A program made the position numbers and the translations under genes. Shown in pieces: positions 20,506-31,086 of a stretch of 53,301 nucleotides of DNA (positions are counted from its first letter, which is position 1; each line of letters starts with the position of its first letter). The notes under the pieces were generated by a model. It ran no database searches. It was not told the DNA's origin and was given only the letters and a program-made list of their open reading frames with translations. This stretch comes from Wenzhouxiangella sediminis. GTDB taxonomy: Bacteria > Pseudomonadota > Gammaproteobacteria > Xanthomonadales > Wenzhouxiangellaceae. The DNA lies in the NCBI RefSeq assembly GCF_003410055.1, contig NZ_QUZK01000044.1, positions 1-53,301 of the forward strand, given 5' to 3'.

Positions 20506-21257
20506 ATGTGCCTGATCGCCTTTGATTTCTCCCCCGGTCGGGCGCGCCAGCTTCTGCTGGCGGCCAACCGCGACGAATTCCATGCGCGACCGGCCAGCCC
20601 GATGGCCTGGTGGCACTGGCCTGAAGGTCCCCTGGCCGGGCGGGACGCACAGGCCGGCGGCACCTGGCTGGCGCTCGCGCGGGACGGCCGCTGGGCGGCG
20701 GTGACCAATTTTCGCGATCCTTCTGCCCCCGGCGGCGAACGTTCCAGGGGGGAGTTGCCCACCGGATTCCTGCAGGGTGCTCACTCCCCAGAAGCCTATG
20801 CCCGGGAGATTCGGAAAAAGCGCGCCGACTACGGGCCCTTCAACCTGCTGGCCGGCAATGCCGAATCCGTCTGGTATGCCTCCTCGCACGCGCCGGCCCG
20901 GGCGGTGGAACCGGGCGGTGGAACCGGGCGTGCACGCCCTTTCGAACGGCCTGCTGGACGAGCGCTGGCCCAAGTCGCGTCGCGTGGCAACCGCCCTGCG
21001 CGGGCTCGGTTCGAGCCGGGCGGTCGACCACGACCGCTTGTTCGAACTGATGAACGACCGTCAGCCGGCGCCTGATTCGGAGCTGCCGGAAACCGGTGTC
21101 GGCGCCGAACTGGAGCGGTTCCTTGCGCCGCCGTTCATCGTGGGTGACCGATACGGCACCCGCTGCACGACGGTGGTGTCGATCGGTTCGTCGGCATCGG
21201 TGTCGGAACGCCGCTTCGATGTCGGGGGCGATGCCGTCGGGGAAGTGACCTACCGTT

Positions 21258-21268
<11 letters not shown>
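20506..21268 (+). pseudogene. NRDE/TANGO2-family gene broken by a 13-bp duplication
   Basis: The reading frame starts MCLIAFDFSPGRA, contains the family hallmark LLAANRDEFHARP and GGTWLALARDGRWAAVTNFR, and runs to about 20912. There GGGCGGTGGAACC occurs twice in tandem (20900-20912, 20913-20925), adding 13 nt and shifting the frame. Beyond it the other frame continues the family sequence (GVHALSNGLLDERWPKS, then VGDRYGTRCTTVV) to a stop at 21268. Removing one copy restores a 249-residue protein of normal family length. Without that, translation ends at 21075. It overlaps the kinase gene by 11 nt at its 3' end. It is either a recent mutation, a reversible switch or a sequence error. NRDE/TANGO2 proteins have no firmly known reaction. 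Confidence 0.88.
20900..20925. repeat. 13-bp perfect tandem duplication (GGGCGGTGGAACC)x2
   Basis: Two identical 13-nt copies lie inside the NRDE-family gene, followed by a third partial GGGCG. Because 13 is not a multiple of three, one copy is responsible for the frameshift. Confidence 0.95.
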
Positions 21269-23312
<2,044 letters not shown>

Positions 23313-23322
23313 GCCGGTTTTC

Positions 23323-24363
23323 TCAGCGGTACGGGTCACGGTCGCGTCGGTTGTAGGGTTGGCCGGTCTTGTCGCGATGCGGCGGCAGCCGGGGCTTGGT
23401 GACTTCCAGGGTCACGTCGACCGGACCGGAAGCGGGCAGTTCGATGGCTCGTTGCCAGGCCTCGCTCTGTCGATGCCAGACGTGAAGCTCTCCCGGGCCG
23501 GGCGGCAGGCCGCTCAGCTCGAAACGGCCCTGCGCGTCGGGACGGGTCCGCCACGGCGTGTCCACGACCAGCACGTGCGTGTGCATGTCGTGGTGGACGT
23601 TGCAGTAGATGTTGACCACCCCGGTCTGGTCGAAAGTGACCGAGGGCGCCTCGCCCGGGCCGTAGACGCCCAGGTCGAAGCCGTTGTCGGGAGAAACCGA
23701 GAACAGGTTGTGCAGGATCGGATCCTCGTTGGGGAAGCGGACTTCCGAACCGCGGGACACCGCCGCGACCGTGGGCATGAGCGTCTTGTCGCGGGTCACG
23801 ATTTCCGTCGCTTCCGGCCGGCTGCCGGCAGGGGGCATGCTCGCCGGGTCGTCGGGCAGGAAATAAACGATGGCCTCGTCGGCGTCGGCATCACCGCCGG
23901 TCAGCGCGATCGTTCCAGTCACCGACAAGTCGGCTCCGGCGCGGCTGGATTCCGGTTCGGGCGCCGGCTCCGGAACCGGCTCGCTTTCGGCCTCGGGCGC
24001 CGGCTTTGCTTCCGGCGGGGACATGGGCCGGGCGTCCGTCTCGGCCGGCGGCGCGGATTCGCGGGATGCCCCCACGGCTCGGGCCGGCCCGGGCCGCGCT
24101 TCGGTGTCTTCAGCAGCGTTCGCTGTGCCGGATGCATCGGGCTCGGCCGTATCCTCCCCTTCGGCCAAGGGGGGCTCGTCGCCGGGGTTGGCGGTGTCGG
24201 CGTCTGTTTCCTCAACGGCTGGAGGCGGCTGCGGGGCGGGGTCGCTCGGGCCGGATTCCCGGGTCGGCGCCCCGCCCTCGGGCGGCGGGGAGACGGTGTC
24301 GACCGGCGCGCAGGCCGCCAGCGTCAGGCCGAACGAGAGCAACCAGACGGGCGCGGTCTTCAC
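23323..24363 (-). CDS. Lipoprotein with Pro/Glu linker and blue-copper-like domain
   Basis: A GTG start overlaps the upstream stop by 4 nt (GTGA). The signal sequence ends in a lipobox (LTLAAC, Cys18). Residues about 20-135 are a Pro/Glu/Ala-rich low-complexity linker. A cupredoxin-like domain follows (about 140-275), with a histidine in DPILHNLFS and the cluster YCNVHHDM, giving a credible His-Cys-His-Met type 1 copper set, as in proteins annotated as methylamine utilisation homologues. A short beta-sandwich (GRFELSGLPPGPGELHVW) resembling carboxypeptidase-regulatory domains ends it. At 346 residues it would be tethered in the periplasm or outer membrane. Copper binding is inferred from motif only. 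Confidence 0.82.
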   Translation of the reverse strand: MKTAPVWLLSFGLTLAACAPVDTVSPPPEGGAPTRESGPSDPAPQPPPAVEETDADTANPGDEPPLAEGEDTAEPDASGTANAAEDTEARPGPARAVGASRESAPPAETDARPMSPPEAKPAPEAESEPVPEPAPEPESSRAGADLSVTGTIALTGGDADADEAIVYFLPDDPASMPPAGSRPEATEIVTRDKTLMPTVAAVSRGSEVRFPNEDPILHNLFSVSPDNGFDLGVYGPGEAPSVTFDQTGVVNIYCNVHHDMHTHVLVVDTPWRTRPDAQGRFELSGLPPGPGELHVWHRQSEAWQRAIELPASGPVDVTLEVTKPRLPPHRDKTGQPYNRRDRDPYR

Positions 24364-25703
24364 GAGCGCCACCGCAGCGTGACGAGCCACTCGTCGTTGC
24401 TCGCTTCGCCGCCGGCAGTGAACAGCCGGTTGTCGGCGTACTCCGCGGTCAGGTCGAGGCCCGGGAGGATGGTCAGGCGAATGCCGATGTCCAACTTCTC
24501 CCAGTCCCAGGCGCCGCTGGGGAAGGGCGTGATCCCGGGGTTGGCGAAGTCGTTGTCGAGGCGCGAATAGCGGACGGCCGGCTGGATGTGCGAGAACAGT
24601 TGCCGTCCCTCGTAACCCCAGACGAGGGGGAGTTCGAAGCGCCAGGCGGCTTCGACTTCCAGGCCGCTTCGGGGTAGCGAGGCGAGTTCCTGGTCCACGT
24701 ACTGGGCGAACAGCGAAAATTCGTCGATGTAGGCGCGCAGATTGAGGCCGTACTCCTCGCGGTCGTTGCCCGCCAGCCCGGGATAGGGGAACTGGTTGCC
24801 CGGACCGCGCAGCAGGTCGAGATCGCCGCCGTAGAAGGTGCCCTTGAGCGACACGGTCTCTTCGAGTTCGCCCCGGTAGCCGAACAGCATGAGGTCGACC
24901 GCGCGCCGTCCGGCTTCGTCCGCCCAGCGATATCCGGCGGCCGCCCCGAATTCCGGCTCGCCGTCGAAGTCCGGGCCCTCGATCTCGGCGTCGTACAGGA
25001 TGGGAATCCCCGTCTTGAGTTCGGGGTCGGGGTTCGTGCGGCGCAGTTCGTCGATGCCGTTGTCGCCGGCCAGCGCGTTGGGGTCGCGGATGAAAAGGGG
25101 ATTGCCCTGGGTGACAGAGCCCTTGAGATAGAAGTTGGGTGTCAGGTCGACGCCGAACTCCACGCCCAGGTCCTCGAGCCGGTTGAACGCCGTCGAAACC
25201 AGGCCGTAGCTTTCCAGGTGACGGTCGTCCTGGCGCTCGAACTTTCCGAACTTGCCCAGCTTGACGTAGCCGCCGAAGCCCTCGGCGGGCAGGGCGGGCA
25301 CGAATTCGCGCCCCCAGCGCAGCCAGAACTGGTCGACGTCGACCCGACGGTCGCCGGAGGTGGGATTGCGTTCGTGGCGGTCGATGAAGTCGATCCGCGA
25401 ATGGATCAGGAAGTTCTCGCCGCGCTCGATATTGGCGATGAAGCTGACCAGCGACATTTCGAAGTGGCCGCCGGGTTCCACCGTTTCCATGAAGCCCTGT
25501 TGCTCGCCGGGAGGCAGCATCTCGGGGGTGAACGGGAAATTGACCGGAAAACGGTTCTCGTCGCTGTCGCGGTAGTGCAGGCGTGCTTCGAATCCGAAGT
25601 CGGCCTGCCACTGCGAGTCGCTGTCCTGCGCGAAGGCCGCCACCGGCGCGGCGAGGATGGCCGACAGCAGCAGCCCTGGTGCGGGCCCGAACCCTTCGTT
25701 CAT
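24360..25703 (-). CDS. Outer-membrane beta-barrel protein, first gene of the sensor operon
   Basis: A signal peptide (MNEGFGPAPGLLLSAILAAPVAAFA-type, cleaved near AFA-QDS) is followed by alternating aromatic/polar strands across 447 residues, e.g. WQADFGFEARLHYRD and KLDIGIRLTILPGLDLTAEYAD, typical of a porin-like barrel. The last strand ends LVTLRWRS without the usual terminal aromatic. I chose the ATG at 25703 because GGGAGAAG lies upstream and the signal peptide starts here; the longer frame to 25769 lacks both. The stop overlaps the GTG of the lipoprotein gene. Family not recognised beyond porin-like; probable partner of the copper-like lipoprotein. Confidence 0.78.
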   Translation of the reverse strand: MNEGFGPAPGLLLSAILAAPVAAFAQDSDSQWQADFGFEARLHYRDSDENRFPVNFPFTPEMLPPGEQQGFMETVEPGGHFEMSLVSFIANIERGENFLIHSRIDFIDRHERNPTSGDRRVDVDQFWLRWGREFVPALPAEGFGGYVKLGKFGKFERQDDRHLESYGLVSTAFNRLEDLGVEFGVDLTPNFYLKGSVTQGNPLFIRDPNALAGDNGIDELRRTNPDPELKTGIPILYDAEIEGPDFDGEPEFGAAAGYRWADEAGRRAVDLMLFGYRGELEETVSLKGTFYGGDLDLLRGPGNQFPYPGLAGNDREEYGLNLRAYIDEFSLFAQYVDQELASLPRSGLEVEAAWRFELPLVWGYEGRQLFSHIQPAVRYSRLDNDFANPGITPFPSGAWDWEKLDIGIRLTILPGLDLTAEYADNRLFTAGGEASNDEWLVTLRWRS

Positions 25704-25816
25704 GACGCTTCTCCCTCTCTGAGCGCGGCGGCGGCCCGGTACGGTCCCGGGGTGCCGCTCAGGCTCCAATGCTACAGCATGGGGCGGTACCTTCTCCTCA
25801 CAAGGGGATACGGACC

Positions 25817-25838
25817 CGGTGACGCGTTCGCGCCACCG
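25817..25838. terminator. Hairpin immediately after the phoH stop
   Basis: CGGTGACGCG and CGCGCCACCG pair with one mismatch around a 2-nt loop, ending 1 nt before the phoH stop codon on the minus strand. There is no T tract. It may mark the 3' end of the bcp-phoH transcript ahead of the sensor operon promoter; the remaining gap to 25703 shows no other clear signal. Confidence 0.3.
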
Positions 25839-27230
25839 CTACAGCTGCTCTGAAGCAAAGTCGGCCAGGCGCGAGCGCTCGCCGCGCTTGAGTGTGATGT
25901 GACCGGCGTGTTGCCAGTTCTTGAAACGATCCACCGCGAAGGTCAGGCCGGAGGTCGTTTCGGTCAGGTAGGGCGTGTCGATCTGTTCGACGTTGCCGAG
26001 GCAGACGATCTTGGTGCCCGGGCCGGCGCGCGTGATCAGGGTCTTCATCTGCTTGGGCGTGAGGTTCTGCGCCTCATCGATGATCAGGTAGCGATTGAGG
26101 AAGGTGCGGCCGCGCATGAAGTTGAGCGAGCGGATCTTCACGCGCGAGGCCACCAGTTCATTGGTGACGGCCCGGCCCCAGTCGCCGCTGCTGGTGTCGC
26201 TTTCGGTCAGCACTTCGAGGTTGTCGGTCAGCGCGCCCATCCAGGGCGTCATCTTCTCTTCCTCGGTGCCGGGCAGGTAGCCGATCTCGTCGCCGACGGA
26301 CACTGTCGCACGGGTCATGATGATCTCGCGATAGTTCTTGTCGTCGAGGGTCTGCGAGAGCCCGGCGGCCAGGGCCAGAAGGGTCTTGCCCGTGCCGGCG
26401 GTGCCCAGCAGGGTGACGAAATCGATTTCGCGGTCCATCAGCAGGTTGAGCGCGAAGTTCTGCTCCGGATTGCGGGCGTGGATACCCCAAACGCCATGCT
26501 GCGAGCGGCAGTAGTCGCGGGCCACTTCCAGGATCACGCTGTCGTGTTCGACCTCGCGCACGATGGCCTCCAGGCCGTTCTCGTCATTGAGACGGAGACA
26601 CTGGTTGGGATACCACTCGTCGTCCTCGCTGCGGCCCAGGCGATAGAAGGTCCGGCCGTTGTCGGTCCAGGAGTCGTGCGTGTCGCGCTGCTCCCAGAAG
26701 CTGTTGTCGAGCTCGCGTACGCCGGAGTAGAGCAGGCTCAGGTCGTCGAGGGCGCGGTCGTTGTAATAGTCCTCCGCGGTGATGCCGTGGATGGCCGCCT
26801 TGATGCGCAGGTTGATGTCCTTCGAGACGAGGACGACCTGGCGCTCTTCGTGACGATGCTTGAGCGTGAGCGCGGCGAGCAGGATCTCGTTGTCGGCCAG
26901 ACCGCGGTCGCCGATGAGTTCCTCGCCGTTGCCGAAGGGTTCGGTCTGGAAATACAGACGGCCGGAGCCGACGTTGAGTCGCAGGCCCTCGGGCTCGGCC
27001 AGTTCGACGCCGTCGTCGAGGCTGCCGCCGGGCTCCATCATCTGCCCGATGAAGCGGCTCACCTGACGGACGTTGCGCGCGACCTCCGAAACCCCCTTCT
27101 TGGCCCGGTCGAGCTCCTCGAGCACGATCATGGGCAGGAAGATGTCATGCTCGGCGAAGCGGAACAGCGCGGTGGGATCGTGCATCAGCACGTTGGTGTC
27201 GAGGATGTACAGGCGCGGGCGTTCCGCCAT
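25839..27230 (-). CDS. PIN-PhoH2 family ATPase
   Basis: An N-terminal PIN ribonuclease-like domain (about 5-150) opens with LYILDTNVLMHDP, carrying the acidic metal-site Asp, and is joined to a C-terminal PhoH P-loop ATPase. The Walker A is GTAGTGKTLLALAAGL, Walker B is RYLIIDEAQNLTPKQMKTLITRAG, and YLPGTEEEKMTPW is also typical. The 463 residues match the PhoH2 fusion, known in other bacteria as an RNA helicase/ribonuclease. It lies 33 nt downstream of bcp and is probably co-transcribed, an arrangement also seen in Xanthomonadales as I recall. The older link to phosphate starvation rests on the family name and is not shown here. Confidence 0.93.
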   Translation of the reverse strand: MAERPRLYILDTNVLMHDPTALFRFAEHDIFLPMIVLEELDRAKKGVSEVARNVRQVSRFIGQMMEPGGSLDDGVELAEPEGLRLNVGSGRLYFQTEPFGNGEELIGDRGLADNEILLAALTLKHRHEERQVVLVSKDINLRIKAAIHGITAEDYYNDRALDDLSLLYSGVRELDNSFWEQRDTHDSWTDNGRTFYRLGRSEDDEWYPNQCLRLNDENGLEAIVREVEHDSVILEVARDYCRSQHGVWGIHARNPEQNFALNLLMDREIDFVTLLGTAGTGKTLLALAAGLSQTLDDKNYREIIMTRATVSVGDEIGYLPGTEEEKMTPWMGALTDNLEVLTESDTSSGDWGRAVTNELVASRVKIRSLNFMRGRTFLNRYLIIDEAQNLTPKQMKTLITRAGPGTKIVCLGNVEQIDTPYLTETTSGLTFAVDRFKNWQHAGHITLKRGERSRLADFASEQL

Positions 27231-27263
27231 GGCATTGGTCTCCGGGGCTTGGAGGATCAGGGG

Positions 27264-27728
27264 TCAGGCCAGTTCGCGAACGGCGTCGAGCACTTCCTCG
27301 ACATGGCCGGGGACGCGAACCTTGCGCCATTCGCGTACGAGCTTGCCATCGGCATCGAAAAGGAAAGTGCTGCGTTCGATGCCCATGACCTTCTTCCCGT
27401 ACATGTTCTTCTCCTTGATCACGTCGAACTGACGGCATAGCGTCTCGTCGGGATCGGCGATCAGGGGGAATGGAAAGTCGTACTTGTCGGCGAATTTCTC
27501 GTGGCTTTTCAGCGAGTCGCGCGAGACACCCAGGATCCGGCAGTCCGCCTTGGCGAACTCGTCGTGGAGATCGCGGAATGCCTCGCCTTCCTTCGTGCAG
27601 CCCGGCGTGTTGTCGCGTGGATAGAAATAGATCACGACCGGCTTGCCGGCGAATTCATCGAGGCGGATGGCCCGGCCGCCGGTAGCTTCCAGTTCGGGCG
27701 AGGTCAGCGTGATGTTGGAAGTGCTCAT
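27264..27728 (-). CDS. bcp: Thioredoxin-dependent peroxiredoxin, BCP/PrxQ type
   Basis: Reduces hydrogen peroxide and organic peroxides in the cytoplasm with electrons from thioredoxin. The 154 residues have the PrxQ active site YPRDNTPGCTKEG, with the peroxidatic Cys at 44. The second cysteine five residues later, which resolves the sulfenic acid in E. coli Bcp, is absent (EGEAF follows); other cysteines at ADCRIL and ETLCRQF remain. So it is a one-Cys form or uses another resolving residue. The ATG at 27728 is preferred over a TTG one codon upstream. The ATG lies 7 nt after a -10-like box, suggesting a leaderless message. It heads the operon with phoH. Confidence 0.93.
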   Translation of the reverse strand: MSTSNITLTSPELEATGGRAIRLDEFAGKPVVIYFYPRDNTPGCTKEGEAFRDLHDEFAKADCRILGVSRDSLKSHEKFADKYDFPFPLIADPDETLCRQFDVIKEKNMYGKKVMGIERSTFLFDADGKLVREWRKVRVPGHVEEVLDAVRELA

Positions 27729-27735
27729 CAAAAGT

Positions 27736-27765
27736 AAAATATTCGTTTAATCAGTGGTTTGTGAA
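27736..27765 (-). promoter_or_regulatory. Probable leaderless promoter of bcp-phoH
   Basis: On the minus strand TTCACA (27765-27760, five of six to TTGACA) is followed by an 18-nt spacer and TATTTT (27741-27736, four of six). Seven nucleotides separate the -10 from the bcp ATG, and no Shine-Dalgarno is visible. Confidence 0.45.
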
Positions 27766-28110
27766 GTTCTGCCGGCCCGGTGCCGGACGCTGATGGGTTA
27801 CAATGCAACCGAAGTCAGGATACTTGCGCCTCCGGGGGTCCGCAAGCGCTCCTGGCGCTTCGTGCCGCTGTTGTCGGTAAGGGTGTTGCAGGCGCGCATT
27901 GTGGCGCTGGAACCGAGCATGAAACGCATTGATTTGAACGCCGGTGACCACGCTTGCCGATGGTCTTCGCTGGACGGGAGCCGCCATGTTGCCTAAACTG
28001 CGGGGCTGTTTTTCCACACTGCCGCTGTCCGATCCGGAGCGCACGCGTTCGCAGGACGCTCTCTCCGGTACAGCGGAAATCGTTACCCAATCTGACCGGA
28101 TTCAAGGGGT
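27766..28110. other. Non-coding gap between bcp and bamC (dapA/gcvR position)
   Basis: About 345 nt with no credible gene; the short frames have no family resemblance or good start. TACAAT (27799-27804) could be a plus-strand -10 without a clear -35. In related bacteria gcvR and/or dapA commonly lie in this interval next to bamC. Here neither is found, and the only dapA is at 45451. Confidence 0.6.
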
Positions 28111-28737
28111 ATGACTCGAACCCGAACCATCTTCATCCTCTCGCTGGCCATGACGCTGCTGCTCGCCGGCTGCTTCAACAGCGAGCGCGACCCGGTGTAC
28201 GTGTCCAGCGAAGAGATCGAACCGATCGAGGCGCCGCCCGGGCTCGACCAGCCGCGCACTCGCAACATCTACGATGTGCCCGGCTACTCGTTGCCCGAAC
28301 TGGCCGCTCAGGGCGAACAGGAGCGTCCGCCGGAAGTCCAGCCGAGCTCGGTAGCCGAACAGTCACGCTCGCAGATTCGATTCGGGCCGACCGGCCTCTA
28401 CCTGGCGGTGGAGGATCAGCCCGACAGCGTTTGGCGCCGCCTGGGCTTCACGCTCAATCGCGGCGGCATGCAGGTCGAACAGGTCGACGAAGGCCAGCGC
28501 CGCTACGTGTTCCGCTTCTCGCACGAACCGATCGAGCCCGACACGGGCTTCCTGGATCGCGTCACCTTCTGGAGTTCGCCCGAAGCGATCGATTACAGCG
28601 GCAACTATGTCGCCCGGGTGGCCGCGCAGGCCGACAACGGCGTCACTCGCGTGGAGTTGCTCGACAGCGACGGCAGCGTGGTGGAGCTCGATCGAGCCGA
28701 GTTCGTGCTCGCTCGCTTGCGCGAACGGCTCGGCTGA
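28111..28737 (+). CDS. bamC: BamC-like outer-membrane lipoprotein
   Basis: Lipoprotein subunit of the BAM complex that inserts beta-barrel proteins into the outer membrane. The signal peptide ends in LLLAGC (Cys21). The following 70 residues are Pro/Glu-rich and extended, like the unstructured BamC N-terminus that lies along BamD. A helix-grip-like domain then runs about 90-205 (YLAVEDQPDSVWRRLGFTLNRGG; RYVFRFSHEP). At 208 residues it is much shorter than E. coli BamC, with only one such domain where E. coli has two, as is common outside enterobacteria. AAGGGG stands one base before the ATG, an unusually short spacing. The usual upstream partner dapA is missing. Confidence 0.8.
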   Translation: MTRTRTIFILSLAMTLLLAGCFNSERDPVYVSSEEIEPIEAPPGLDQPRTRNIYDVPGYSLPELAAQGEQERPPEVQPSSVAEQSRSQIRFGPTGLYLAVEDQPDSVWRRLGFTLNRGGMQVEQVDEGQRRYVFRFSHEPIEPDTGFLDRVTFWSSPEAIDYSGNYVARVAAQADNGVTRVELLDSDGSVVELDRAEFVLARLRERLG

Positions 28738-28791
28738 ACGGGATTGGCTACGCGGGCGCGCTGGCGCCCGCTCCGGACCGGAAAAGCGGCC

Positions 28792-29115
28792 TCAGCGCTC
28801 CAGGTGCTTGATCTTGCCCGGCACGTCTTCCCATTCCTTGGCGTCGTCGGGCGCCGGTTTCATTTCGGTGATCACCGGCCATTCCCGGGACAGTTCCTCG
28901 TTGAGCTCCAGGAACTGGCGCTGATCGGCCGGCAGGTCGTCCTCCGGATAGATCGCCTGGACCGGGCATTCGGGTTCGCACAGGGTGCAGTCGATGCATT
29001 CTTCCGGGTCGATCACCAGGAAGTTCGGGCCTTCGTGGAAACAGTCCACGGGGCAGACTTCAACGCAGTCGGTGTACTTGCACTTGATGCAGTTCTCGGT
29101 AACGACGAAGGTCAT
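28792..29115 (-). CDS. fdxA: Ferredoxin FdxA, 7Fe/8Fe type
   Basis: Soluble low-potential electron carrier. The 107-residue frame starts [22 protein letters not shown]. The first half holds CX7CX3CP with an extra cysteine at CIKC, typical of one 3Fe-4S/4Fe-4S set; the second half has [17 protein letters not shown], the classical CX2CX2CX3CP of a 4Fe-4S cluster. A C-terminal acidic tail of about 45 residues follows. I chose 29115 rather than the upstream in-frame start at 29352, since the added residues have no family match and the N-terminus here fits FdxA exactly. It is transcribed toward bamC and away from pcnB. It could serve the ferredoxin-NADP+ reductase at 52084. Confidence 0.95.
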   Translation of the reverse strand: MTFVVTENCIKCKYTDCVEVCPVDCFHEGPNFLVIDPEECIDCTLCEPECPVQAIYPEDDLPADQRQFLELNEELSREWPVITEMKPAPDDAKEWEDVPGKIKHLER

Positions 29116-29275
29116 GTCGGCGGTTCCGGGTTCGTTGCCAGAGGGAATCGGGTCCCGCCGCATCCCTGACGGGAACGCGGCAGGACAGGTGATAGACTGT
29201 ATTTTACCAGTTGCGTCACCGGCGGATGCCGGCGAGCGCACTTCATAACAAGATTCAGAAAACGGAACCTGGCCA

Positions 29276-30553
29276 TTGTCTGAAAAGGCAAGCATCATCC
29301 CCGAGAAGCGGCACGGCATTCGGCCGGACCGCGTCAGCGCCAATGCCCGCAAGGTCGTCGAGCGGCTCCAGGAAGCCGGCTACCTGGCCTATATCGTGGG
29401 CGGCAGCATCCGCGACCTGGTCCTGGGCTATGACCCCAAGGACTTCGATGTCGCCACCGACGCCACGCCCGAGCAGGTCAACGAGGTGTTCCGCAGCGCC
29501 CGGCTGATCGGCCGGCGCTTCCGGCTCGCTCACGTCCGATTCGGTCGCGAGATCATCGAGGTCGCCACTTTCCGTGGCACCGGCGAGGGCGGTGACGACG
29601 AGCACCGCGAGGTCGAGCAGGGCCGGCTGGTGCGCGACAACGTCTGGGGCAGCGAGGAAGAGGACGCTCGCCGGCGCGACTTCACCATCAACGCGCTGAT
29701 GTACGACCCGGAGACGGCGACCATCCGCGATTACGTCGACGGCTACGACGACCTCGTCAAGCGCCGCCTCAGGCTGATCGGCGATCCGGTCACGCGCTAT
29801 CGCGAGGATCCGGTGCGGCTCCTTCGTGCCGTGCGCTTCAAGGTCAAGCTCGACCTGGAGCTCGACCCGCCCACGGCCGGCCCGATTCCGGAAATGGCCG
29901 ACCTGCTCCACGATATTCCGCCGGCCCGGCTCTTCGAGGAGATCCTCAAGCTGCTCATGGGGGGCAGGGCCTGGGAGACCTACCGGGCTCTGGTTCGTTT
30001 CAATCTCTGGGAACCGCTGTTCCCGAACCTGTTCGACGACCCCTCAAAACCGCCGGTCCTGGTCGAGCAGGCACTGAAGAACACCGACCAGCGCGTTGCC
30101 GAAGGCAAGCCGGTCACACCGGCCTTCCTGTTCGCCGCCTTCCTGTGGCGGCGGGTGGAGGTACGCGCCGAGGAGCTCATTGCCGAAGGCCTGCCGCCCG
30201 TCGAAGCCCTGGCGGCGGCCGGCGAGGAAGCGATCGTCGCGCAGGGCGAGCGCGTGGCCATCCATCGGCGTTTCTCCAGCATGGCCAAGGACATCTGGTG
30301 CCTGCAGCCGCGCTTCGAGAAGCGGCGCGGCAAGCGGGCGCAGCGCCTGGCGAGCGAGCGTCGTTTCCGTGCGGCCTACGATTTCCTGTTGCTGCGTGCG
30401 ATGGAGGATCCGGATTTGCAGGACCTGGCCGACTGGTGGACGGCTTTCCAGGAAGTCGACGGCGATGAGCGGCATGAAATGACGCGCGCCGCGCCGGGCA
30501 AGGGCAAGGCAAAGCGGCGCCGCCCGAGGCGTCGCAAGAAGGCGACGTCTTGA
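29276..30553 (+). CDS. pcnB: Poly(A) polymerase I
   Basis: Adds poly(A) tails to RNA 3' ends, marking them for decay. The nucleotidyltransferase core (about 35-180) shows [30 protein letters not shown] with the catalytic acidic pair, then [11 protein letters not shown] and [15 protein letters not shown]-binding helical domains follow, and the last 15 residues are highly basic ([13 protein letters not shown]), as in other PcnB proteins. It is 425 residues. The start is TTG at 29276, the only option that keeps the conserved IIPEKRHGI leader; ribosome binding site quality is poor. The stop overlaps the folK start (TTGA). Confidence 0.95.
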   Translation: MSEKASIIPEKRHGIRPDRVSANARKVVERLQEAGYLAYIVGGSIRDLVLGYDPKDFDVATDATPEQVNEVFRSARLIGRRFRLAHVRFGREIIEVATFRGTGEGGDDEHREVEQGRLVRDNVWGSEEEDARRRDFTINALMYDPETATIRDYVDGYDDLVKRRLRLIGDPVTRYREDPVRLLRAVRFKVKLDLELDPPTAGPIPEMADLLHDIPPARLFEEILKLLMGGRAWETYRALVRFNLWEPLFPNLFDDPSKPPVLVEQALKNTDQRVAEGKPVTPAFLFAAFLWRRVEVRAEELIAEGLPPVEALAAAGEEAIVAQGERVAIHRRFSSMAKDIWCLQPRFEKRRGKRAQRLASERRFRAAYDFLLLRAMEDPDLQDLADWWTAFQEVDGDERHEMTRAAPGKGKAKRRRPRRRKKATS

Positions 30554-31086
30554 CCGAAGCCTGGATCGGTCTCGGGGCCAACCTCGGAGACCGGGCCGCA
30601 ACGCTGGATGCGGCCCTGGTCAGGATCGACCGCCTCGGGGCCTGCGAAGTGGTGGCAGTATCGCGCTACTACTTCACCCCGCCCTGGGGCGACACCGACC
30701 AGCCCGAATTCCTCAACGCCGTGGCCCGGATGCGTACGGATCTCGACGCTGAGAGACTGCTCGATGCCCTTCAGGGAATCGAGGCCGAGCTGGGCCGGGA
30801 TCGCACGCCGCGGCGCTGGGGGCCGCGCACGATCGATCTCGACCTGCTGCTCTACGGCCGCGAGCGCATCGAGACGCCGCTACTGACCGTTCCCCACCCC
30901 AGGATCCGCGAGCGGGCCTTCGTGTTGGTTCCGCTGGCCGAACTGGCACCGCGCCTGGAGATCCCGGGGCAGGGCCGGGCGGATGCATTGCTGGCGCAAG
31001 TCGACGATAATGAGCGCGCCGGCATTCGGCCGGGTCCCGTATCCGGCTACGAACCCCCAGCAAACCACAGGAAGACGCGCCGATGA
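30550..31086 (+). CDS. folK: 6-hydroxymethyl-7,8-dihydropterin pyrophosphokinase (HPPK)
   Basis: Transfers pyrophosphate from ATP to hydroxymethyldihydropterin in folate synthesis. The N-terminus WIGLGANLGDR is the pterin-binding start, and the signature RRWGPRTIDLDLLLYG with the Mg-binding DLD follows; VPHPRIRERAFVLVPL is also conserved. A TTG start overlaps the pcnB stop by 4 nt, and its own stop overlaps the panB ATG by 4 nt (ATGA), so the block is tightly coupled. The 178 residues are slightly longer than usual because the tail runs into the panB start. Confidence 0.95.
   Translation: MTEAWIGLGANLGDRAATLDAALVRIDRLGACEVVAVSRYYFTPPWGDTDQPEFLNAVARMRTDLDAERLLDALQGIEAELGRDRTPRRWGPRTIDLDLLLYGRERIETPLLTVPHPRIRERAFVLVPLAELAPRLEIPGQGRADALLAQVDDNERAGIRPGPVSGYEPPANHRKTRR

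Noticed and set aside
27754..27996. An 80-codon plus-strand frame between bcp and bamC
   Set aside because: No ribosome binding site, no recognisable motif, and it covers a likely promoter region.
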